DNA of 64,000 nt. It comes from Pseudomonas sp. QS1027. GTDB lineage: Bacteria > Pseudomonadota > Gammaproteobacteria > Pseudomonadales > Pseudomonadaceae. A model generated the notes under the pieces. The model was not told the origin of the DNA, did no database searches, and saw only the letters and a list, made by a program, of their open reading frames with translations. The first letter of the stretch is position 1, and every line of letters begins with the position of its first letter. Location: contig NZ_PHSU01000033.1 of NCBI RefSeq assembly GCF_002814235.1, positions 62,001 to 126,000 of the forward strand, written 5' to 3'. The position numbers were made by a program, and so were the translations under genes. This document shows, in pieces, positions 7,244 to 16,199 of this stretch.

Positions 7244-10200
7244 GTGGAAGAAACAACAGTCATTGAGCACAGTCCCGCACCTGCCGAGGTGGGCATTCAT
7301 TTCGATACGATCAAGGAGAAGATTCCCGTTTGGCTCTACCGGGCCGCTCCGGAAATACGCCTGTTATTTCGTGAACATCTGTTGGCGCTGGAAACATCGA
7401 GGCATGAAGTCCAACAGATCATGGCGCGTTTCCAGAACATTGATGTGTTCTGCATGCCGCTTCTGGTCCAGGCGCTGGAAAGGCAGATCAATAGTGACCA
7501 GGCAGTGCAAAGCGGCCGGTTTGTCAGGGTCGATGCCACTTACCTGTCCAGTATCTTCGAGGACAAGCTCTTTACCTTCTTCCGCAGCCAAACACTGCTG
7601 GAGGCGGCCTTGCAGAACTTCGAGGCGGGGGAGACCGAACGGGGGGCGCTGGCCGGCAAGGCCGCTGTGCAGTTTCCCGGTGGCGCTCCGGGCATCAACG
7701 TCTCGCTGGCACCAGAAGACTTTGCCTGGGCTTGTCGAACGCTTGATTTGGGGGCCTTGTACCAGGCGCATATCGACAGTGTTTTCAATCCTCCCGGTCA
7801 GCCGTCGGCCAGCGGAGCTTTGTCAGTCAAGCAGCACTTTGCCGAGTATGACAAACAGACGCTGGCGGTGACCGCTGATATCGCCTACATGAAGGGGGAG
7901 ATCACCGCGGCGACCTATGATCTGGTCATGTCGCTGGTCGAGGGCGAAACAGAGTTGAGGCTCGGTGGAGAAAGGGTTCATTGCAGCCGAATGAAGATGT
8001 TCGATATCGAATTGAGCGGCTGGGTGGTCATTGGGGCGGTGCTCAGGGAGGGCTCTGAGTTGCCCTGTGTTGCCTATATTCCGGATGATCCGCGCGGTCC
8101 TTTGAAGTGGTACGGCAGCTTTCTCCGTTTCGAACATGCCTTGACCCTGAAGCTTCGAGACCTGTCTTACCAGCAGTTCTTCAGTCGCTTTGTCCCCGAA
8201 GAACAGCGGTTGCGGTTTTTTCGTACCCTGAATGCCAACTTGCTGTCCGAGGATCGAAAGTGGCCGCCCGTGCCGGCGATCTTTCAATATATCCCGTTGA
8301 GTGAAGTACCTATCACCGGCGACCTGTTCGAAAGTTTCCAGCAGCAACGCTACCGCCAGATCAAGGCGCATGCGCGGCAACTGGCGGTGCCCACGGCCGA
8401 CGTCGATGCCCGGGTGCGCCAGGCGCGTCTGGACGCTTACCGCGAAGCGGGTCTGAGCCTGCTGGCACTGGCCTTGTCGTTCGTACCGGTGATCGGCCAG
8501 ATCATCCTGGCGGCGGCCGTGGTGAAGATGGTTGTGGCGGTCTATAACGGATTCGCGGCTTGGCACCTCGGGGAAAAACGCGAGGCCCTCGACTATCTGC
8601 TGGGTGTGGCTGAAGATCTCGCCCTGTTGGCGGCCGGGGCCGTGGTGGTGAAGGGCGGCAAGGCACTGTTCAGGACGCGGCCCCCGTCTTCAGTCGACGC
8701 CTTGATCGCCGTTGCAGCGCCGGGAGGCCAGCGCCGCTTGTGGAAGGCCGACCTTGCTCCCTACGAGCGAGATATCCGTCTGCCTGAGGATCTCCAGGCC
8801 AATGAGATAGGGCTTTATCCGTTCCAGGACAACCTCTATCTCCCTCTCTCGGGGAAGCTGTATGCCGTGAGGTATGACATGGCTCGCCTGCAATGGCAGA
8901 TTGAGCACCCGGGAGGCGAAGACTTTCATGCCGTGCCGCTCAGGTTCAACCGTACGGGGGGCTGGCAAACGATTTACGAGCGAGTCGCGGACTGGCCCGT
9001 GGAGCAATTGTTCCGGCGCCTCGGCGAACCGATGATCGGACTGGGCGACCAGTTGCGGTTACAAATTCGCCAGCTGTGTTCCGCCCAGGAGAATGTCTTG
9101 CGCAAAGCCCTGACGGACAATCAGCCGGTGCCCGCGCTGCTGCTCGATACGATCAAGCGCTTCAGGATCGACCAGGCCATCAGCGATTTTATCGGCGAGG
9201 TGCCCGACGCCATATCGCGAACGCTGGAGCAGGGCGATCTGCGTTTGCGGGTGCTGACGTCGCTGCCCGACTGGCCGGAAAATCGGGTCATCCAGGTGCT
9301 CAATGGTTTGGGTGAGGTCATGGCGGAGTACGGTCGGCGCACTGGCGAACAGTTCTCCTCGTTGCAGATCATCGAGTCACAGCTCAAGAATGGCGACCTG
9401 CTCAAGTCGACGCTGAATATGTTGAGCGAGCCTGAGCGCCACACGCTGCTCGGTGCTGAGCTGACGGACAATGGGGCGCGTATCCGGGTATTGAGCCAAC
9501 GCCTCAGGCAATCGGCCGGACAGCGAAGGCAATGGCTGTTCGACGAGTTGTATGCGGCGAGCGAGAAAACCGATGACGATAGGGTCAAGCGTATTCTCGG
9601 GGTGTTCCCCGGCTTGCCGGGAAGTGTCGCCCGGGAGTTGATCGCCCATGCCCGTAGCGCCGAACTCGAGCTCTTGAATGAGCGGGTGCCGCTACGCTTC
9701 TCGGAGGAAATCCGCTGGTACCTCAAGCAGTTGCAGCTTAACCGGGTGTGCGAGAGCTGGTATTTGCTGGCTCCGCAATACGCCCAGGCCGACCGTCTCG
9801 CGCTGCATACACTTGAGCGATTACCCGGCTGGCCGGCCAAGGGGCTGCGGATTGAATTGCGTGAACAGCTCTTTACCAGCGAGACACTTGACGTGGCGGG
9901 GGATCCGGATATCGCCACGCCCCGGGTGATTCTCAAAGTCGGACGACAGTACAACGCCTTCGATCACTCGGGGACGCTCCTGGGGCGTGCGGATAACATT
10001 TTCGACGCGATGGTTCGTGCGCTGCCGGAGGCTGATCGCGTTGCCCTCGGATTCGGCGGCGCGGAACAAGGTGCTTGGCTGAAAGAGCAGATTGTCGCTC
10101 AGGTTGCCCGAGACCCTCATTTCGCCCAGGATACGCTTGGCCTGTTGCCTTTCAGCCGTTGGTTCAGGCCGCCGATGCGCCTGGCTTCGGGGCGCATCGG

Positions 10201-12097
10201 CTATCCGATGAGTGATGTCGGCAGGATTCTTGGTTATTCCGAGCGGTTGATCGGTCGTGTGCGTGACCTGTATCCGGGATTCTCCTCGGAAGAGGTGGGG
10301 AGTTTTCTCACTTCACTCCATATGCCCGAATCTGCCTGCCTGGTGGAGCTCGAACGCCTGCGGGAGGAGTATGAGGCGTTGTTCACCACGCTGGATAACT
10401 GGGTGCAACGTCAGACTTGGAGGCGTGTACGGGGAACCCTGCAAGTGACGCCGGTGGCTACCGACAACAAACAGCGGGTGGTTGATGCGATCCTGGCCTG
10501 TTGGAGAAGGCAATCCCATCGGAGCCTGCTGGGCGGGCAACAGCTTTACGAGCTGGATCTGCTGGGCATGCGGGTTGGCGACCTGCCACCGATTAGTGCC
10601 GACTTCAGTCATGTCGGCTTCCTGTTCATGAATGATATGGGACTCTCCAGTACGGAAGTTTCATTTCTGACGCACTTCAAGCAGCTACGCTGGCTATCGA
10701 TGGGCTTCAACCATCTGAGCAGTCTACCGGCGGAACTGGGACAAATGTCCGAACTGGCCCACCTGCACTTGCCAGGCAACCAGATTGTGCTGACACCCCA
10801 GGGAACCGAGGTACTTGCCCGATTGACCAAATTGAAATTCCTGAATTTGTCGGACAACCTGTTGGTCCTGCCGCCGGATGTCAGCCAAATAAGCGAGCTG
10901 GAGAGTCTGTTGCTGCGCCATGCAGAGCTGGATCGTTGGCCTGTCGGGTTGTCGAGGTTGCGCCATTTGCAGTGTGTGGACCTGCGGGAGAATCGGATCT
11001 CGACAATCCCCGAGGCGGTGTACGCAGGTCCCGCCTCCATCAACCGGGTTACCCACCTTCACGACAATCCGGCGCTTTCGGCCGAGGGCATGCGACGATT
11101 GCAGCGTTACGAGCGCGAAACCGGTATCAATTTCGGCATCGATACCCCGGGCCGCCGGCGCCCTCATGCCCTGCGCCGAACCACGTCGCTTCACGAATAT
11201 GACCACTGGCTGGGAGTTGTATCCGCCGAGCAGAAGTTCCTGAAAGAACATCAATGGCAGTTGCTGCACCGGCAGCAAGGCTCCGCGGACTTTTTCAAGC
11301 TGCTATCGGATCTGACCGCTACCGCGGAATATCGCGAGGCGCGCGAGGATCTGAGCCTGCGGGTCTGGCAGGTCGTGGATGCGGTCAGCCAATACAGTGA
11401 ACTGCGCGAAGAGCTGTTTGTCTCGGCGTCCCATCCGCAGACCTGTTCCGATGGTGCGCAGCTGATCTTCAGCGACATGGAGGTCAGGGTCCTGGTGAAC
11501 CAGGCGCGGGCAATGGCCGCGAGCACTGCGGCGGCTACCGAACTGAATCTGCTGAAGCTGGCCCGAGGCTTGTGGCGCCTGGATGAAGTCGAGAGCCTGG
11601 CCCAGGCGGATATCGAGGCGCGGCTGAGGCTGTCCGACACGCCACAGGTCGACCCGGTGGAGGTGAGGTTGGCCTACCGTATCGGCCTGACGGAGCGACT
11701 TCATTTGCCGGGCCAGCCCAGGCACATGACCTTTACCGAATTGGCCCGGGTGACGCAGCAAAATCTGGATGCGGCCTATGCCAGGATACTGGCACGGGAA
11801 CGGACCCCGGCGTATGCGCGGGCCTTGGCCGACCGCGAGTTCTGGGCCAGCTACCTGAAGGAGCATCATCCTTCGCGATTCAAGGCTATCGATGAGCAGC
11901 ACCAAACTGCTGTGTTCGCGCTGGATGCCCGGCGTACGAGCAGAAGTGATCCTCTTTGGCACGAGTTCGTCGATATCGAACTGGAGGCACAGATGGGTGA
12001 TCAACTCGGGGCTTGGCGGGAGGCCCAAGCCAGGGAAGCGCTGGTGTTGACCCACGAGGTACTGGAGCGAATCCCGGAGGCGGAACTGGACGCTTGA
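7244..12097 (+). CDS. Giant LRR / NEL-type E3 ubiquitin ligase, candidate effector or toxin
   Basis: About 1617 residues. The N-terminal ~1000 residues resemble the DUF6543/dermonecrotic-toxin-like region of large Pseudomonas proteins. A hydrophobic stretch lies near residues 400-470 (LSLLALALSFVPVIGQIILAAAVV and a second at DLALLAAGAVVV). Leucine-rich repeats run from about 1100 to 1260 (LRWLSMGFNHLSSLPAELGQ, LKFLNLSDNLLVLPPDVSQ, LQCVDLRENRISTIPEAV). The C-terminus matches the NEL fold of IpaH/SspH ligases, with catalytic Cys1401 in the CxD motif TCSDG. NEL enzymes ubiquitinate eukaryotic host proteins. GTG is chosen as start because AGG sits 9 bases upstream; TTG 9 bases earlier is possible. 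No secretion genes or chaperone are adjacent, so the export route is unknown. Confidence 0.85.
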   Translation: MEETTVIEHSPAPAEVGIHFDTIKEKIPVWLYRAAPEIRLLFREHLLALETSRHEVQQIMARFQNIDVFCMPLLVQALERQINSDQAVQSGRFVRVDATYLSSIFEDKLFTFFRSQTLLEAALQNFEAGETERGALAGKAAVQFPGGAPGINVSLAPEDFAWACRTLDLGALYQAHIDSVFNPPGQPSASGALSVKQHFAEYDKQTLAVTADIAYMKGEITAATYDLVMSLVEGETELRLGGERVHCSRMKMFDIELSGWVVIGAVLREGSELPCVAYIPDDPRGPLKWYGSFLRFEHALTLKLRDLSYQQFFSRFVPEEQRLRFFRTLNANLLSEDRKWPPVPAIFQYIPLSEVPITGDLFESFQQQRYRQIKAHARQLAVPTADVDARVRQARLDAYREAGLSLLALALSFVPVIGQIILAAAVVKMVVAVYNGFAAWHLGEKREALDYLLGVAEDLALLAAGAVVVKGGKALFRTRPPSSVDALIAVAAPGGQRRLWKADLAPYERDIRLPEDLQANEIGLYPFQDNLYLPLSGKLYAVRYDMARLQWQIEHPGGEDFHAVPLRFNRTGGWQTIYERVADWPVEQLFRRLGEPMIGLGDQLRLQIRQLCSAQENVLRKALTDNQPVPALLLDTIKRFRIDQAISDFIGEVPDAISRTLEQGDLRLRVLTSLPDWPENRVIQVLNGLGEVMAEYGRRTGEQFSSLQIIESQLKNGDLLKSTLNMLSEPERHTLLGAELTDNGARIRVLSQRLRQSAGQRRQWLFDELYAASEKTDDDRVKRILGVFPGLPGSVARELIAHARSAELELLNERVPLRFSEEIRWYLKQLQLNRVCESWYLLAPQYAQADRLALHTLERLPGWPAKGLRIELREQLFTSETLDVAGDPDIATPRVILKVGRQYNAFDHSGTLLGRADNIFDAMVRALPEADRVALGFGGAEQGAWLKEQIVAQVARDPHFAQDTLGLLPFSRWFRPPMRLASGRIGYPMSDVGRILGYSERLIGRVRDLYPGFSSEEVGSFLTSLHMPESACLVELERLREEYEALFTTLDNWVQRQTWRRVRGTLQVTPVATDNKQRVVDAILACWRRQSHRSLLGGQQLYELDLLGMRVGDLPPISADFSHVGFLFMNDMGLSSTEVSFLTHFKQLRWLSMGFNHLSSLPAELGQMSELAHLHLPGNQIVLTPQGTEVLARLTKLKFLNLSDNLLVLPPDVSQISELESLLLRHAELDRWPVGLSRLRHLQCVDLRENRISTIPEAVYAGPASINRVTHLHDNPALSAEGMRRLQRYERETGINFGIDTPGRRRPHALRRTTSLHEYDHWLGVVSAEQKFLKEHQWQLLHRQQGSADFFKLLSDLTATAEYREAREDLSLRVWQVVDAVSQYSELREELFVSASHPQTCSDGAQLIFSDMEVRVLVNQARAMAASTAAATELNLLKLARGLWRLDEVESLAQADIEARLRLSDTPQVDPVEVRLAYRIGLTERLHLPGQPRHMTFTELARVTQQNLDAAYARILARERTPAYARALADREFWASYLKEHHPSRFKAIDEQHQTAVFALDARRTSRSDPLWHEFVDIELEAQMGDQLGAWREAQAREALVLTHEVLERIPEAELDA

Positions 12098-12102
12098 AGC
12101 GT

Positions 12103-12128
12103 GGCGGGGTGTTTGCAGGCACCCCGCC
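12103..12128. terminator. Hairpin between convergent LRR-NEL and DUF934 genes
   Basis: GGCGGGGTG and CACCCCGCC form a perfect 9-bp GC-rich stem with an 8-base loop, in the 39-base gap between two convergent genes. There is no clear T-run on either side, but the position suits a bidirectional terminator. Confidence 0.6.
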
Positions 12129-12136
12129 GGACAGGC

Positions 12137-12631
12137 TCAGCGTCGACGGAACAGCGGCAGCGGTTCGTCGGTGGCGGCCTGGTAGGTCACCGAGAAGTCC
12201 TTGAGGCTTTCCAGGGCTTCGTAGGGGTCCTTGTCCGCGCGCAGGGCGTAGGCGTCGAAACCGCAGCGGTGCAGGTAGAACAACTGGTCGCGCAGCACAT
12301 CGCCAATCGCCCGCAGTTCGCCCTTGTAACCGTAACGGTCACGCAGCAGGCGGGCATTGGAGTAGTTGCGACCGTCGGTGAAGGCCGGGAAGTTCAGCGC
12401 GATGACCTGGAAGTGTTGCACGTCATCGCCGATTTCCTCGGCTTCTTCATCGGCGTCCAGCCACACGCCCAGGCCGCCATCGCGGGCCTTGAGGGCGTGG
12501 GCGTGTTCGCGCCAGAGGGCCAGCGGCACGATCAGGTCGTCGCAGTTGGAGATGCCGTCGAAGGACGCGTCCTTGGGCAGCAGGTGCCAGGTTTCGTCGA
12601 TAACGGCGTTGTTCTTAATGATTCGCTGCAT
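12137..12631 (-). CDS. DUF934 protein, sulfite reductase partner
   Basis: A 164-residue soluble protein of the DUF934 family. The C-terminal core FFRDGRNYS-like segment appears as ALNFPAFTDGRNYSNARLLRDRYGYKGELRAIGDVLRDQLFYLHRCGFDAY in the sequence. The family is almost always encoded directly after CysI-type sulfite reductases and is thought to assist sulfite reduction, possibly in electron supply, though its biochemical role is unproven. Its start lies inside the last codons of cysI (17-base overlap), so the two are translationally coupled. It ends 9 bases from a hairpin terminator. Confidence 0.88.
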   Translation of the reverse strand: MQRIIKNNAVIDETWHLLPKDASFDGISNCDDLIVPLALWREHAHALKARDGGLGVWLDADEEAEEIGDDVQHFQVIALNFPAFTDGRNYSNARLLRDRYGYKGELRAIGDVLRDQLFYLHRCGFDAYALRADKDPYEALESLKDFSVTYQAATDEPLPLFRRR

Positions 12632-14273
12632 AGACGCGCTCCTTGAAGGGGTCGATACCGATACGCTGGTAAGTGTCGATGAAGCGTTCGTCTTCGGTAC
12701 GTTTTTCCACGTAGACGTCGATCAGTTTCTCGATCACGTCGGGCATGGCGTCCTGGGCGAAGGACGGACCGAGGATCTTGCCCAGGCTGGCGTCACGGCT
12801 GGCGCTGCCGCCGAGGGACACCTGGTAGAACTCTTCGCCTTTCTTGTCCACCCCGAGGATGCCGATATGGCCGACGTGGTGGTGACCGCAGGCGTTCATG
12901 CAACCGGAAATGTTCAGGTCCAGCTCGCCGATATCGAACAGGTAGTCGAGATCGTCGAAGCGGCGCTGGATCGCCTCGGCGATCGGGATCGACTTGGCGT
13001 TGGCCAGGGAGCAGAAGTCACCGCCCGGGCAGCAGATGATGTCGGTCAGCAGGCCGATGTTCGGCGTGGCGAAACCGTTCTCGCGCAGTTCGCCCCAGAG
13101 GGTGAACAGCTGGCTCTGTTCCACGTCGGCGAGAATGATGTTCTGCTCGTGGGAAGTGCGCAGTTGGCCGAAGCTGTAGCGCTCGGCCAGGTCGGCGATG
13201 GCATCGAACTGCTTGTCGGTCACGTCGCCCGGGGCTACGCCGGTGGGCTTGAGGGACAAGGTCACGGCCACGTAGCCGGGCTTTTTGTGGGCCAGGGTGT
13301 TACGGGTACGCCAGCGGGCGAAGCCTGGGTGTTGCTGGTCCAGTTCGGCCAGTTCGGCGACCTGGTTGTCCAGGACCTTGTAGTCCGGATCGACGAAGTG
13401 CTTGGCGACGCGATGGACTTCGGCCTCGGTGAGGGTGGTCTGGCCGCCGCGCAGGTGGACCATCTCCGCGTCGACCTTCTCGGCGAAGACTTCCGGGGTC
13501 AAGGCCTTGACCAGGATCTTGATCCGCGCCTTGTACTTGTTGTCGCGACGGCCGTAGCGGTTGTAGACCCGCAGGATCGCGTCGAGGTAGCTCAACAGGT
13601 CCTGCCACGGCAGGAATTCGTTGATAAAGGCACCGACCACCGGGGTACGGCCCAGGCCACCACCGACCAGGACCCGGAAGCCCAGCTCGCCGGCGGCGTT
13701 ATGCACCGGCTCCAGGCCAATGTCGTGGACTTCGATGGCCGCGCGGTCCGAGGTCGAGCCGTTGATGGCGATCTTGAACTTGCGCGGCAGGTAGGCGAAT
13801 TCCGGGTGGAAGGTGGTCCACTGGCGGACGATTTCGCACCACGGGCGCGGGTCGATCAACTCGTCGGCGGCGACACCGGCAAACTGATCGGTGGTGACGT
13901 TGCGCAGGCAGTTGCCGCTGGTCTGGATCGCGTGCATCTGCACGGTCGCCAGCTCGGCGAGGATCTCCGGCACGTCTTCCAGCGCCGGCCAGTTGAACTG
14001 GACGTTCTGCCGGGTACTGATGTGGGCGTAGCCCTTGTCGTAGTCGCGGGCGATCCGCGCCATCATTCGCGCCTGGCGCGATGTCAGCTGACCATAAGGC
14101 ACGGCAACCCGCAGCATCGGGGCGAAACGCTGGACATACAGGCCATTTTGCAGACGCAGCGGGCGGAACTCTTCTTCGCTCAGCTCACCTGCCAGATAGC
14201 GTCGGGTCTGATCACGGAACTGCTTGACGCGGTCCTCGATGATCCGCTGATCGTACTCGTCGTATACGTACAT
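12615..14273 (-). CDS. cysI: Sulfite reductase (ferredoxin/NADPH haemoprotein) CysI
   Basis: A 552-residue sirohaem/4Fe-4S reductase converting sulfite to sulfide in assimilatory cysteine synthesis. The two duplicated nitrite/sulfite reductase half-domains are visible, with THFSTRQN-like (HISTRQNVQFNWP) and SGNCLRNVT segments. The four cluster-ligand cysteines are in CCPGGDFCSLANA and NISGCMNACGHH. The frame is open 64 codons further upstream, but MYVYDEYDQ is the start because AGGA lies 5 bases before it and the resulting length equals the Pseudomonas CysI size. The upstream region probably holds a CysB-controlled promoter, but I could not define a site. It overlaps the DUF934 gene downstream. 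Confidence 0.95.
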   Translation of the reverse strand: MYVYDEYDQRIIEDRVKQFRDQTRRYLAGELSEEEFRPLRLQNGLYVQRFAPMLRVAVPYGQLTSRQARMMARIARDYDKGYAHISTRQNVQFNWPALEDVPEILAELATVQMHAIQTSGNCLRNVTTDQFAGVAADELIDPRPWCEIVRQWTTFHPEFAYLPRKFKIAINGSTSDRAAIEVHDIGLEPVHNAAGELGFRVLVGGGLGRTPVVGAFINEFLPWQDLLSYLDAILRVYNRYGRRDNKYKARIKILVKALTPEVFAEKVDAEMVHLRGGQTTLTEAEVHRVAKHFVDPDYKVLDNQVAELAELDQQHPGFARWRTRNTLAHKKPGYVAVTLSLKPTGVAPGDVTDKQFDAIADLAERYSFGQLRTSHEQNIILADVEQSQLFTLWGELRENGFATPNIGLLTDIICCPGGDFCSLANAKSIPIAEAIQRRFDDLDYLFDIGELDLNISGCMNACGHHHVGHIGILGVDKKGEEFYQVSLGGSASRDASLGKILGPSFAQDAMPDVIEKLIDVYVEKRTEDERFIDTYQRIGIDPFKERVYAANH

Positions 14274-14551
14274 ATAGATCCTGTTCTCAGGCTTCATAAA
14301 TACCCCGGGCGCTCCAGGCTCCCGGCGTATCTCAACAATTCTGCGCGCACGGCCGCGCACTCCATTGACGGAGCCGGCGCACGATAGCAGTTTGCAGTTA
14401 TGCGTAAAAGTGATGTTTGAGTATATGCACAGAACCAAAACGACTAACGTTCGTCGACGATCCATAACCCTATTTGTGGTATGGGCAATTCTCTACTTAA
14501 CTATCAGCGAGTTTGCAGCAATCACCGATAAAACCGACAAGAGGCGATGCG

Positions 14552-14665
14552 ATGAGCAATCCAGTCAAAGCAAGGAAAAGCGACAGCACGGTCGATGCCT
14601 GGGCGATCCTGTTCCTGATCATCCTGGTGGTGGCCACCGCTGTATTCTGGGTCAGTCACAAATAA
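14552..14665 (+). CDS. 37-residue single-pass membrane peptide
   Basis: A short ORF with a strong ribosome-binding site: GAGG ends 7 bases before the ATG. The peptide has a basic N-terminus (NPVKARKSD), a 19-residue hydrophobic helix (AWAILFLIILVVATAVFWV) and a short SHK tail. It is divergent from cysI and stands alone. The Shine-Dalgarno, clean topology and Lys/Arg-positive inside end argue for a real small membrane protein, probably oriented N-in. The function is unknown; similar short peptides at this locus in related pseudomonads would be expected if it is conserved. Confidence 0.65.
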   Translation: MSNPVKARKSDSTVDAWAILFLIILVVATAVFWVSHK

Positions 14666-14688
14666 GACGGCCGCTGCTGCCGTCGTTG

Positions 14689-14730
14689 CCTCCTCCATAG
14701 GTACGAGTGGATTCGTGTCTGTGGAGGAGG
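14689..14730 (+). repeat. Inverted repeat downstream of the 37-residue peptide gene
   Basis: CCTCCTCCA and TGGAGGAGG are perfect 9-bp arms separated by 24 bases. They begin 24 bases after the peptide stop. The strand carries no T-run afterwards. A possible role is termination of the short transcript, or sequestration of the anti-Shine-Dalgarno-like GGAGGAGG. Confidence 0.35.
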
Positions 14731-14801
14731 GTGTCCTGCCGGACTTCAGCGCCGTTGTCATGGGGAGTATTGTCGGACAGTTCCGATGGTCTGCCGCAAG
14801 G

Positions 14802-14820
14802 TACAGGCATTTTGCCTGTA
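14802..14820. promoter_or_regulatory. Operator-like palindrome upstream of the binding-protein gene
   Basis: TACAGGCA and TGCCTGTA form a perfect 8-3-8 inverted repeat. The 3' arm runs into TATGAT, which could be a -10 element, although no matching -35 is clear. It lies 33 bases before the start codon of the next gene, so it may be a repressor or activator site. Confidence 0.4.
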
Positions 14821-14852
14821 TGATATGCCGCTATTTTCCGGGGCGCGGTGAC

Positions 14853-15926
14853 ATGTTGAAGACTCTCTGCAAAGGATTGCTGATCCTGAGCCTGCCGTTC
14901 TGGATGGTGGCCCAGGCCACCACGGTGGTGTTTCTCAATCCGGGTCACCCCACGGAACCTTTCTGGCACAGCTACACCCACTTCATGCAGGCGGCCGCGA
15001 GCAATCTCGGCATGGACCTCACGGTGCGTTATGGCGAGCGCGACCCGCAAACCACCCTTGCCCAGGCCTATGAAGTCCTGCAAGCCAGCCCACGACCCGA
15101 TTACCTGCTGATCGTCAATGAACAGGCGGTGGCCCCGCAGATCCTGCGCATGGCCCGGGGCCGTGGGGTGAAGCTGTTTATCGTCAACAACACGCTGACG
15201 CTGGAACAGAGCCGGCACTTCGGCGATACCCCGGAGTTGCTCGGCAGCCTGGTGCAGAACGACGAGCAGGGCGGTTACCTGATGCTCAAGGAATTGATCC
15301 GGCAACGCCTGTTGCAGGCGCCGGGCCAGCCCATCGAATTACTGGCCTTTTCCGGGATGAAACTCACCCCCGCCTCGCAGTTGCGCGAGCAAGGTATGCG
15401 CCGGGCCCTGGCGGAGTCGCCGCAGGTTCACCTGCGCCAGTTGGTCTACGGCGAGTGGAGTCGCGAGCGGGCCTTTGATCAGGCCGAACAGATGATCCGG
15501 CGCTACCCGCAGACGTCGCTGGTCTGGTCGGCCAATGACGAAATGGCCCTGGGCGCCATGGCCGCCTTTGCAAAGGCCGGGCGTCGGCCGGGCCGCGATG
15601 TGCTGTTCAGTGCCGTCAACAGCTCCCCGGAGATTCTCCGGGCGCGCCTCGACGGACGCCTGAGCGTACTGGTTGCCGGGCATTTTGCGCTGGGAGGCTG
15701 GGCGATGGTGCTGCTGCGTGACCATGCCGACGGTATCGACTTTAGCCGTCATGGCGGTCGCGAGCGACAGATCCAGGCGCTGGAGCTGATCGACAAGGCC
15801 CAGGCCCAGAAGCTGTTGAAGTTCAGTGTCAGCGAGGACTACCACGTCGACTTCAAGGCCCTGAGTGCCGGCGGCAAGCCGGACAGCTACCGTTATCCGT
15901 TCAGCTTGAAAACCGTGCTGCCCTGA
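14853..15926 (+). CDS. Periplasmic sugar-type ABC substrate-binding protein (peripla_BP/LacI-like)
   Basis: A 357-residue protein beginning MLKTLCKGLLILSLPFWMVAQA, a cleavable signal peptide. The mature part has the type I periplasmic-binding fold: VVFLNPGHPTEPFWHSY, then PDYLLIVNEQ, and later LVWSANDEMALGAMAAFAKAGRRPGRDVLFSAVN, which is the hinge and ligand-contact segment of ribose-type binding proteins. No permease or ATPase is adjacent. Orphan proteins of this family often feed a membrane sensor instead, but no sensor is coupled here. The chosen ATG removes a spurious N-terminal extension that lacks a signal peptide. The ligand is unknown. Confidence 0.83.
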   Translation: MLKTLCKGLLILSLPFWMVAQATTVVFLNPGHPTEPFWHSYTHFMQAAASNLGMDLTVRYGERDPQTTLAQAYEVLQASPRPDYLLIVNEQAVAPQILRMARGRGVKLFIVNNTLTLEQSRHFGDTPELLGSLVQNDEQGGYLMLKELIRQRLLQAPGQPIELLAFSGMKLTPASQLREQGMRRALAESPQVHLRQLVYGEWSRERAFDQAEQMIRRYPQTSLVWSANDEMALGAMAAFAKAGRRPGRDVLFSAVNSSPEILRARLDGRLSVLVAGHFALGGWAMVLLRDHADGIDFSRHGGRERQIQALELIDKAQAQKLLKFSVSEDYHVDFKALSAGGKPDSYRYPFSLKTVLP

Positions 15927-15933
15927 GGCGGGC

Positions 15934-16152
15934 TCAGACCCCGGCGAAGTGCAGCACCAGCTTGACCACGCCGTAGAGCGTCAGGCCGAAGACCGCGGTG
16001 AACAGAACCCCGATCATCAGGAAGTGACTCGGTTTGCCGTGGGTAAAGTCACGGGCGCGGTTTTTCCCGCTTTGTACGCCAAAGGCCGCCGCCATCACGC
16101 TGTGGAGCATTTGCCAGAAGGTCGGCGGCTTGTTGTCGAGCGGATCGTCCAT
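15934..16152 (-). CDS. DUF2970 small membrane protein
   Basis: A 72-residue protein with the DUF2970 pattern: PTFWQMLHSVMAAAFGVQSGKNRARDF followed by one C-terminal membrane helix (FLMIGVLFTAVFGLTLYGVVKLVL). The start MDDPLDNK is selected because GGAGG sits 6 bases upstream; an ATG six codons earlier would place the ribosome-binding site inside the gene. It follows metH on the same strand, with a perfect inverted repeat between them. The family function is unknown. Confidence 0.85.
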   Translation of the reverse strand: MDDPLDNKPPTFWQMLHSVMAAAFGVQSGKNRARDFTHGKPSHFLMIGVLFTAVFGLTLYGVVKLVLHFAGV

Positions 16153-16160
16153 GGAATCCT

Positions 16161-16182
16161 CCACACACAAGGTTGTGTGTGG
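16161..16182. repeat. Perfect 10-bp inverted repeat between metH and the DUF2970 gene
   Basis: Arms CCACACACAA and TTGTGTGTGG are separated by only two bases. On the minus strand the second arm abuts the AGGA of the DUF2970 Shine-Dalgarno. There is no T-run, so a plain intrinsic terminator is unlikely. It could be a protein-binding palindrome or a hairpin that affects translation of the DUF2970 gene. Confidence 0.5.
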
Positions 16183-16199
16183 AGAGCATAGCCAATGGA

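Noticed and set aside
14274..14465. Upstream extension of cysI by 64 codons
   Set aside because: The added segment has no conserved residues and the inner ATG has a proper Shine-Dalgarno and the family length.
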